The position numbers were made by a program, and so were the translations under genes. The notes beneath the pieces are model-generated. The model did not search any database. It was given only the letters and a program-made list of their open reading frames with translations, and was not told the DNA's origin. From Isotricha intestinalis (taxonomy: Eukaryota > Ciliophora > Litostomatea > Vestibuliferida > Isotrichidae): a stretch of 12,669 nucleotides of DNA. Below are positions 8,457-12,669 of this stretch, piece by piece. The stretch lies in contig JAJJLU010004476.1 in NCBI GenBank assembly GCA_023807065.1, forward strand, positions 1 through 12,669, read 5' to 3'. Position 1 is the first letter of the stretch, and each line of letters opens with the position of its first letter.

Positions 8457-9452
8457 AGCTCTTGATAAGGCATAATTTACATCGTCAAGCTCATCTCTGT
8501 GAGAGCCGAACATTATTTTTTCAGCATCTTCAAGTGCCTTAACTGTCATATATCCGTTTTCACCACCCGAGCGCGGAGTTTTTCCGGTTTCGATACAATT
8601 TAGAAAATGTTGGCATTCAAGCTTTAACGGCTCAATTTCAATGTAATCCGGAACTTCTATATTTTGTTGGCCTGGTTTTGTATTATCAAATAAAAGAAGC
8701 TTATGATCAGGCAAGGTGTCATCCAAAACGGCACTTCCTTTGTCTCCTCTAACCATTAATTTTACATATTTTTGAGGGTGAATCCAGCTGTCTGACAATT
8801 GAGCAATTACGCCATTTTTATATTTAATTGTAATGTGTGTTATATCAAAAATATTGTTGTCTTCGGTGCTTGTGCCTGTTGCTGCTATTACTTTTTCAGG
8901 TTCGGAACCTATAACATATGACACCATTGAAACATCATGCGGAGCTAAATCCCACATAACGCTTCTGTCATTTTTGAAATAATTTATATTTAATCTGTCA
9001 CTTTGTACGTATTTGATTTTGCCCAAAACGCCGTCTTCAATAAGCATTTTAAGACGATTAACCGCAGGATGATATAATAAAAGATGCCCAACCATTAAAA
9101 TTAAACCTTTTTCTTCAGCCAATTCTTTTAATTTAAGTGCTTCATCCGCCTTGATTGAAATGGGTTTTTCAACGTACACATGTTTATTGTGTTCAAGCGC
9201 TAATTTGACAAGTCCAAAATGTGTGTGGCTTGGTGTTATGACACAAATTGCTTTTATATCTTTATTATTTATAAGCTCGTTGAAATCTTTGGTTGTTTTT
9301 GTACCGGGATAAGTTTCTCTTATTGTTTGAAGAGTTGTGTCATCTAGGTCGCACACAGTATGAAGGGCGTTCAAATTGTAAAAATTACGAACGATATTTT
9401 TCCCCCATATACCGCAACCAATTACCCCCACAAATTTATTTTCATTTGTCAT
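8448..9452 (-). CDS. Gfo/Idh/MocA-family nucleotide-sugar dehydrogenase
   Basis: 334 residues, the usual length for this NAD(P)-dependent oxidoreductase family. The N-terminal Rossmann fold shows GVIGCGIWG (G12, G14, G17). CDLD at 34-37 would hold the cofactor ribose. ITPSHTH (72-78) and the EKP motif (95-97, catalytic K96) follow. The C-terminal substrate domain has GHLLLYHPAVNRL (122-134) and WDLAPHD (167-173, H172 and D173 probably catalytic). GHLLxYHP is typical of WlbA/WbpB-like enzymes, which oxidise UDP-GlcNAc-derived uronic acids in surface-polysaccharide synthesis. That substrate is inferred, not proven. AAGGAA on the minus strand (9461-9466) lies 8 bases before the ATG. It is divergent from the glycosyltransferase operon, with which it may share a glycan pathway. 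Confidence 0.85.
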   Translation of the reverse strand: MTNENKFVGVIGCGIWGKNIVRNFYNLNALHTVCDLDDTTLQTIRETYPGTKTTKDFNELINNKDIKAICVITPSHTHFGLVKLALEHNKHVYVEKPISIKADEALKLKELAEEKGLILMVGHLLLYHPAVNRLKMLIEDGVLGKIKYVQSDRLNINYFKNDRSVMWDLAPHDVSMVSYVIGSEPEKVIAATGTSTEDNNIFDITHITIKYKNGVIAQLSDSWIHPQKYVKLMVRGDKGSAVLDDTLPDHKLLLFDNTKPGQQNIEVPDYIEIEPLKLECQHFLNCIETGKTPRSGGENGYMTVKALEDAEKIMFGSHRDELDDVNYALSRAKK

Positions 9453-9520
9453 TTTAAAAATTCCTTGAATGTCAATTCCAGTGTGTACTTACCATATTTA
9501 TTCTATATAAAAAATATAAA
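9453..9520. promoter_or_regulatory. Divergent intergenic region with likely promoters
   Basis: These 68 bases separate the minus-strand dehydrogenase from the plus-strand glycosyltransferase-ftsE-ftsX operon, so promoters for both should lie here or overlap the gene starts. The right half is A/T-rich with TATATAA-like words that could act as -10 elements. A TTGACA word exists on the minus strand (9470-9475) but is too close to that gene's ATG to be its -35. No operator-like inverted repeat is obvious. Confidence 0.35.
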
Positions 9521-10315
9521 ATGGTCAAACTGATTTTGCTTGATGAAGTTGTGTTTTTTGGGTATGATTTCTATATGGATGAAATTAGAAAAATTGCAAA
9601 AGTTCACGGGTTTCCTGTTGATTTATTAGATTATGAGGGCGTTATTTCAAAATCTTTTGATTATATTTCAAAAGGTTTAAATGCACATATTATTACTATT
9701 AATCCTGAAATCATTCAATCAGCTAAAAAAAAGCATGATTTATCAGAAATAATTAAAAATGCGGAAATTGTTACTCCGGACGGAGTTGGCATTAAATATG
9801 CTCTTAAAATGAAGGGTGTTAATCAAAATCAGGTAACAGGCGTTGATTTATCCGTTAAAATGTTACAAAAATGTGCCGAAAAAAATGTTAAGGTTGCACT
9901 TATCGGTGCAAAAGAAGAAATTCTTAATCTTGCGATAAAAAATATAAAAAAAGAAAATCCTAATATTGATATTGCATATGCACATAACGGCTATTTTCAG
10001 GATTTTGAACCAATAATTCAAGAAATTGTTAATTCAGGTGCTAAATTTATATTATGCGCCATGGGTTCTCCAAGACAGGAATATTTTATTTATCAGTTAA
10101 AACAAAAAATACAGGGCGCAGTTATGATTGGAGTTGGAGGCACTTTTGATGTTTTGTCGGGTGTTGTTAAACTTGCACCTTCGATATACAGAAAATTGGG
10201 CTTAGAATGGTTGTATAGAACTGTGTGCCAGCCTGAAAGATTTAAAAGAATATTTCCGACTTTGCCAATATTCTTTTTTCAAAGTATAATTGATAGTGTA
10301 GTTTCGAAAGATTAA
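9521..10315 (+). CDS. WecG/TagA/CpsF family glycosyltransferase (GT26)
   Basis: 264 residues. This family transfers N-acetylmannosamine or a related sugar onto an undecaprenyl-diphosphate-linked GlcNAc at the inner membrane face, an early step in teichoic-acid-like or capsular glycan assembly. Motifs in order are the IITINPEI strand (57-64), TPDGVGI (85-91, with the likely catalytic D87), TGVDL (106-110), VALIGAK (125-131), GSPRQE (182-187), GVGGTFDVLSG (204-214) and EWLYR followed by QPER (229-240). The last group belongs to the basic C-terminal appendage that docks the enzyme to the membrane. The start is uncertain: the ATG at 9521 lacks a Shine-Dalgarno site and adds ~18 residues before the conserved core, while the Met19 ATG (9575) would give a more standard length. 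It lies 18 bases upstream of ftsE and is probably co-transcribed. The exact sugar is not determinable. Confidence 0.85.
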   Translation: MVKLILLDEVVFFGYDFYMDEIRKIAKVHGFPVDLLDYEGVISKSFDYISKGLNAHIITINPEIIQSAKKKHDLSEIIKNAEIVTPDGVGIKYALKMKGVNQNQVTGVDLSVKMLQKCAEKNVKVALIGAKEEILNLAIKNIKKENPNIDIAYAHNGYFQDFEPIIQEIVNSGAKFILCAMGSPRQEYFIYQLKQKIQGAVMIGVGGTFDVLSGVVKLAPSIYRKLGLEWLYRTVCQPERFKRIFPTLPIFFFQSIIDSVVSKD

Positions 10316-10318
10316 GTT

Positions 10319-10324
10319 AAAAGG
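10319..10324 (+). promoter_or_regulatory. Ribosome binding site of ftsE
   Basis: AAAAGG lies 9 bases before a TTG codon at 10334. It supports this TTG as the ftsE start; no ATG occurs in frame nearby that would preserve the first β-strand. Confidence 0.6.
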
Positions 10325-10333
10325 TTTTTAAAT

Positions 10334-11008
10334 TTGATTTTTTTAAAAGATGTAACTAAACAATATAAAAATAAACCTGCCCTTTATAATGTTAACTTGC
10401 ATATAAAACCCGGCGAGTTTGTATTTTTAACCGGTCCTTCAGGTGCAGGTAAATCAACATTAATGAAAATGTTGTATTTGGAAGAAAAACCGACACGCGG
10501 TCAAGTTTTAATAGGCGGTATTAATATCGGAAATTTAAATCCTAATAAAATTCCGAATTTAAGAAGATGTATGGGAATTGTTTTCCAGGACTTTAAGCTT
10601 CTTCAAAATCATACGGTATATGATAATATTGCATATGTTATAAGAACTTTGGGTATTTCAACCAAAGAAATTGAAGCAAGAGTATATGGCGCGCTTAAAG
10701 TTGTCGGTTTGGAGCACAAGGCAAAGTCAAGACCAACCGAATTATCGGGCGGTGAGCAGCAAAGAGTTTCAATTGCAAGAGCTATTGTGAACGGTCCTCC
10801 CTTATTAATTGCGGATGAACCTACAGGAAACCTTGATCCTAAAAACTCTATGGAAGTTATGGAAATTTTGGATCAAGTTAATCAAAGAGGGATTACAATT
10901 CTTGTTTCAACTCATGATCATGCGATTGTAAACTATTTTAGAAAACGTGTTATTACCCTTTGCGAAGGGCAAATTGTTAAAGATATGCAGGCAGGAACTT
11001 ATGGCTAA
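10334..11008 (+). CDS. ftsE: Cell-division ATP-binding protein FtsE
   Basis: ABC-type ATPase of 224 residues, the standard FtsE length. It pairs with FtsX at the division site and drives activation of periplasmic cell-wall hydrolases. All ATPase motifs are intact: Walker A GPSGAGKST (34-42), Q-loop Q85 in VFQDFKLL, signature LSGGEQQR (137-144), Walker B LLIADEP (157-163, catalytic E162), D-loop NLD (166-168) and H-loop H194. VFQDFKLL and the short FtsE-type C-terminus separate it from LolD/MacB-like relatives. The start is TTG. Its 3' end overlaps the ftsX start by 8 bases, which implies translational coupling and 1:1 expression. Confidence 0.93.
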   Translation: MIFLKDVTKQYKNKPALYNVNLHIKPGEFVFLTGPSGAGKSTLMKMLYLEEKPTRGQVLIGGINIGNLNPNKIPNLRRCMGIVFQDFKLLQNHTVYDNIAYVIRTLGISTKEIEARVYGALKVVGLEHKAKSRPTELSGGEQQRVSIARAIVNGPPLLIADEPTGNLDPKNSMEVMEILDQVNQRGITILVSTHDHAIVNYFRKRVITLCEGQIVKDMQAGTYG

Positions 11009-11897
11009 CGGCGAAACAAGAAAAAAGATTAAACAAAAAGTTAAATCTCATATTCCTAAAGACTGGCTGACTGAATTTAGAATTTTTTACAGAATGGTCT
11101 TAGAGACTGCTAAGGGTATTCAACAAGCAGGCCTAATTAATGTTGCAATAATTACAACCATGGCTGCTATTTTAACTATTTTTGGCGCGCTCTTGCGTTC
11201 TTCTTTTACAATGCAATCTTTAGTTAATGAGCTGGGCGGAACTTTGCAGGTTTCTGCATATTTATCACCTTCTGCCGATGCAAAACAGGTTATATCCACA
11301 ATAAAAGGTTTTGATTATGTAAAAGAGGTTAAATTTATATCAAAAGATAAGGCTTGGAATGATCTTAAAACAGAAATTGACGTTCCTGATATTCAAAATC
11401 CGCTTCCTGATACTCTTCATATAAAGGTGGATGATGTTGAAAATCTTGATAATGTTTTAGTTAGAGTTAAAAAACTTAGCGGCGTTAAAGACACAAGTTA
11501 TGCAAAAGACTGGGTTAAAAAATTCCAAACTTTAAACAGAATTAGTCATATGGCAACATTTATAGTTATTATCTGTGCTTGTCTTTTGACAATGACAATT
11601 ATAAACAATACAATTCAATTAGTTATTCAATCCAGAAAAGAAGAAATTGAGATTATGCGTTTAATGGGTGTTTCTAACTGGTATATTAAGTTTCCTCTTG
11701 TATTGCAAGGGGCGATATATGGCTTTCTGGGCGCTATAATTGCAATTTTTCCCGTGAATGCAGTAAATACCTTTTTATATAAGGTGCATAATTTCTTTAT
11801 GATACCGCCATTTATGTTTACGCAAGCTATCGTAATCCTTGCGGTTATTTTACTTGGCGTGATTTGTTCGGGCGGGCGGAAGCTTGATGTCTATTAA
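11001..11897 (+). CDS. ftsX: Cell-division protein FtsX, C-terminus frameshifted
   Basis: Membrane partner of FtsE, 298 residues as read. Layout: cytoplasmic N-terminus, membrane span ~45-65, periplasmic domain ~72-180 with the conserved NPLPD (133-137), then spans near 184-205, 233-254 and 273-291. KEEIEIMRLMGVS (213-225) is the conserved coupling segment of FtsX/MacB-type permeases. I use the ATG at 11001, after AGGA at 10993-10996 and overlapping ftsE; a longer upstream frame exists but is unlikely. The last eight residues do not look like FtsX. In the +1 frame, 11881-11916 encodes SLMSIKKHLQV then TAA, a normal FtsX ending. One extra base, most simply a G in 11870-11879, therefore disrupts the end. 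A sequencing or assembly error is likelier than a real mutation. Residues ~260-290 are duplicated in inverted form at 12578-12669. Confidence 0.9.
   Translation: MANGETRKKIKQKVKSHIPKDWLTEFRIFYRMVLETAKGIQQAGLINVAIITTMAAILTIFGALLRSSFTMQSLVNELGGTLQVSAYLSPSADAKQVISTIKGFDYVKEVKFISKDKAWNDLKTEIDVPDIQNPLPDTLHIKVDDVENLDNVLVRVKKLSGVKDTSYAKDWVKKFQTLNRISHMATFIVIICACLLTMTIINNTIQLVIQSRKEEIEIMRLMGVSNWYIKFPLVLQGAIYGFLGAIIAIFPVNAVNTFLYKVHNFFMIPPFMFTQAIVILAVILLGVICSGGRKLDVY
11780..11871 (+). repeat. Left arm of a 92-bp perfect inverted repeat (within ftsX)
   Basis: This stretch of ftsX is repeated in perfect inverted orientation at 12578-12669. Every base x in this arm matches the complement of base 24449 minus x, checked across the full arm, and the match breaks at 11872/12577. 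The right arm reaches the window edge, so the true repeat may be longer. Confidence 0.97.
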
Positions 11898-11931
11898 AAA
11901 ACACCTTCAAGTTTAATTTTGAAAGTGTTTT
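11898..11931. terminator. Bidirectional terminator between ftsX and copy 3
   Basis: AAAACAC-C-TTCAA (11898-11910) pairs with TTGAA-A-GTGTTTT (11919-11931), a 12-pair stem with one mismatch. A-runs on the left and T-runs on the right let it work in both directions. The proposed true ftsX stop (11914-11916) lies in the loop. Confidence 0.7.
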
Positions 11932-11957
11932 AAATTATAAAAGATTTCAATTGAAAT

Positions 11958-12338
11958 TTATCTGTATTTTTTCAATATATCGTCAACATTTTCTGCTGCT
12001 GACGGTTTGCAATATTTCGCAAGTGTTCTAAGTCTTGAAATGTAGTGGCTTTCAGGTTCTTTCCTTGTTATATCACATCCGCCAAGATGATTATCTTCTT
12101 TATCTGTTATGTGAAGACTCCACCATTCTCTATGCTTATCATCTTCATGTTCAAAGTGTGCTACTTTAAGAAATACATCGGTGTTTCCGGTTTTTGCGTT
12201 TATATTCGCAAAACAAGAATTCATTTCATTTAAGATATTTTTATTCCATGCTATCTGGTTAAGTGATTTTGCAGTATCGCTATCATTAGGAATATGAAGC
12301 CTTCCAAATGAGACGGAATTAACTGGTGATATATTCAT
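11958..12338 (-). CDS. Small protein of the ISPxNxxSFG family, copy 3
   Basis: 126 residues, function unknown. It begins MNISPVNSVSFGRL, then shows INAKTGN, WWSLHITD, an Arg followed by a Tyr in SHYISRL, and a C-terminal DDILKKYR, all lining up with the copies at 7538 and 8010. The middle is His/Glu/Asp-rich (HFEHEDDKHREWW), unlike the other two. The start has the strongest ribosome site in the window, AAGGAG on the minus strand (12345-12350), 6 bases from the ATG. It lies 58 bases downstream of ruvB in the same direction and converges on ftsX across a shared terminator. No signal peptide or membrane segment is present. Confidence 0.7.
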   Translation of the reverse strand: MNISPVNSVSFGRLHIPNDSDTAKSLNQIAWNKNILNEMNSCFANINAKTGNTDVFLKVAHFEHEDDKHREWWSLHITDKEDNHLGGCDITRKEPESHYISRLRTLAKYCKPSAAENVDDILKKYR

Positions 12339-12396
12339 TCTTCTCTCCTTAAATTGTTGTATTAGATAAAAACCTGTAAAAAAATAATTTGCTCTT

Positions 12397-12580
12397 TTAA
12401 AATAATTCCATTTGCCCGTTAATGGTGTACTTTATATTAAGATGTTCGTATGCAAGTTTTGTGGCAACTCTTCCTCTTTGAGTGCGCTTTAAAAAGCCTG
12501 ACTGCAGCAAATATGGTTCAATAACATCTTCAATTGTTCTTAAATCTTCTCCAAGTGCAACGCCAAGTGTTTCGATTCCG
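12397..12580 (-). pseudogene. ruvB: RuvB C-terminal fragment, cut by a chimeric join
   Basis: About 61 codons of the C-terminal winged-helix domain of the RuvB Holliday-junction branch-migration ATPase. [44 protein letters not shown] and a short tail to TAA (12397-12399) follow the family order closely. The ATPase domain is missing: upstream of GIET the sequence switches to inverted ftsX at 12578-12580 (shared bases CCG on the plus strand). The real gene presumably continues elsewhere in the genome, so this is an artefact-truncated piece rather than a decayed gene. Its TTG 'start' at 12583-12585 belongs to the ftsX copy and is not a start. Confidence 0.88.
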
Positions 12581-12669
12581 AACAAATCACGCCAAGTAAA
12601 ATAACCGCAAGGATTACGATAGCTTGCGTAAACATAAATGGCGGTATCATAAAGAAATTATGCACCTTA
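12578..12669 (-). repeat. Right arm of the inverted repeat (ftsX copy fused to ruvB)
   Basis: Perfect reverse complement of 11780-11871, running off the window edge. On the minus strand it reads as ftsX codons ~260-290, then passes directly into ruvB. The two sequences share only three bases at the join, the kind of short overlap seen in strand-switching chimeras. Confidence 0.97.

Noticed and set aside
12045..12233. 62-codon plus-strand frame
   Set aside because: Antisense shadow of copy 3, which is supported by paralogy and a strong Shine-Dalgarno site.

Overview
The window reads as two unrelated genomes joined end to end. Bases 1 to about 7,150-7,216 are extremely AT-rich, with long gene-poor spacers, no Shine-Dalgarno sites, and two genes of eukaryotic-protist style. 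From about 7,217 to the end the DNA is more balanced and bacterial in layout: short gaps, clear Shine-Dalgarno sites, a TTG start, overlapping genes and hairpin terminators. Protein style suggests a gut-associated protist for the first part (a ciliate is my leaning; trichomonad or anaerobic fungus not excluded). For the second part it suggests a Gastranaerophilales/Melainabacteria-like gut bacterium. Both assignments are from recall and inference, not from searches.

Protist part: an unexplained GC-elevated island (about 345-480), a dual-specificity phosphatase (832-1464), a 1.3-kb spacer, then a 1,251-residue surface-protein candidate (2774-6529) with a signal peptide, a cysteine-rich middle and a multi-pass C-terminus. 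A spacer follows and runs into the junction.

Bacterial part: a 5'-truncated reading frame (7217-7441), then two small paralogues that begin with an ISPxNxxSFG motif (7538-7942 and 8010-8396). Next is a minus-strand Gfo/Idh/MocA sugar dehydrogenase (8448-9452). Divergent from it runs a plus-strand operon of a WecG/TagA/CpsF glycosyltransferase, ftsE and ftsX. A third ISPxNxxSFG paralogue (11958-12338) and the 3' end of ruvB lie on the minus strand, convergent with ftsX. The operon couples cell-surface glycan synthesis (glycosyltransferase, possibly the dehydrogenase) with the FtsEX complex that controls wall hydrolysis at division.

Two features point to amplification or assembly artefacts. 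The last 92 bases are a perfect inverted copy of part of ftsX fused to ruvB through a 3-base overlap, and ftsX has a one-base frameshift next to the edge of that repeat. Together with the protist-bacterium join, this resembles a single-cell multiple-displacement-amplification assembly of a protist and an associated bacterium. The most interesting biology that does not depend on the artefacts is the ISPxNxxSFG small-protein family.
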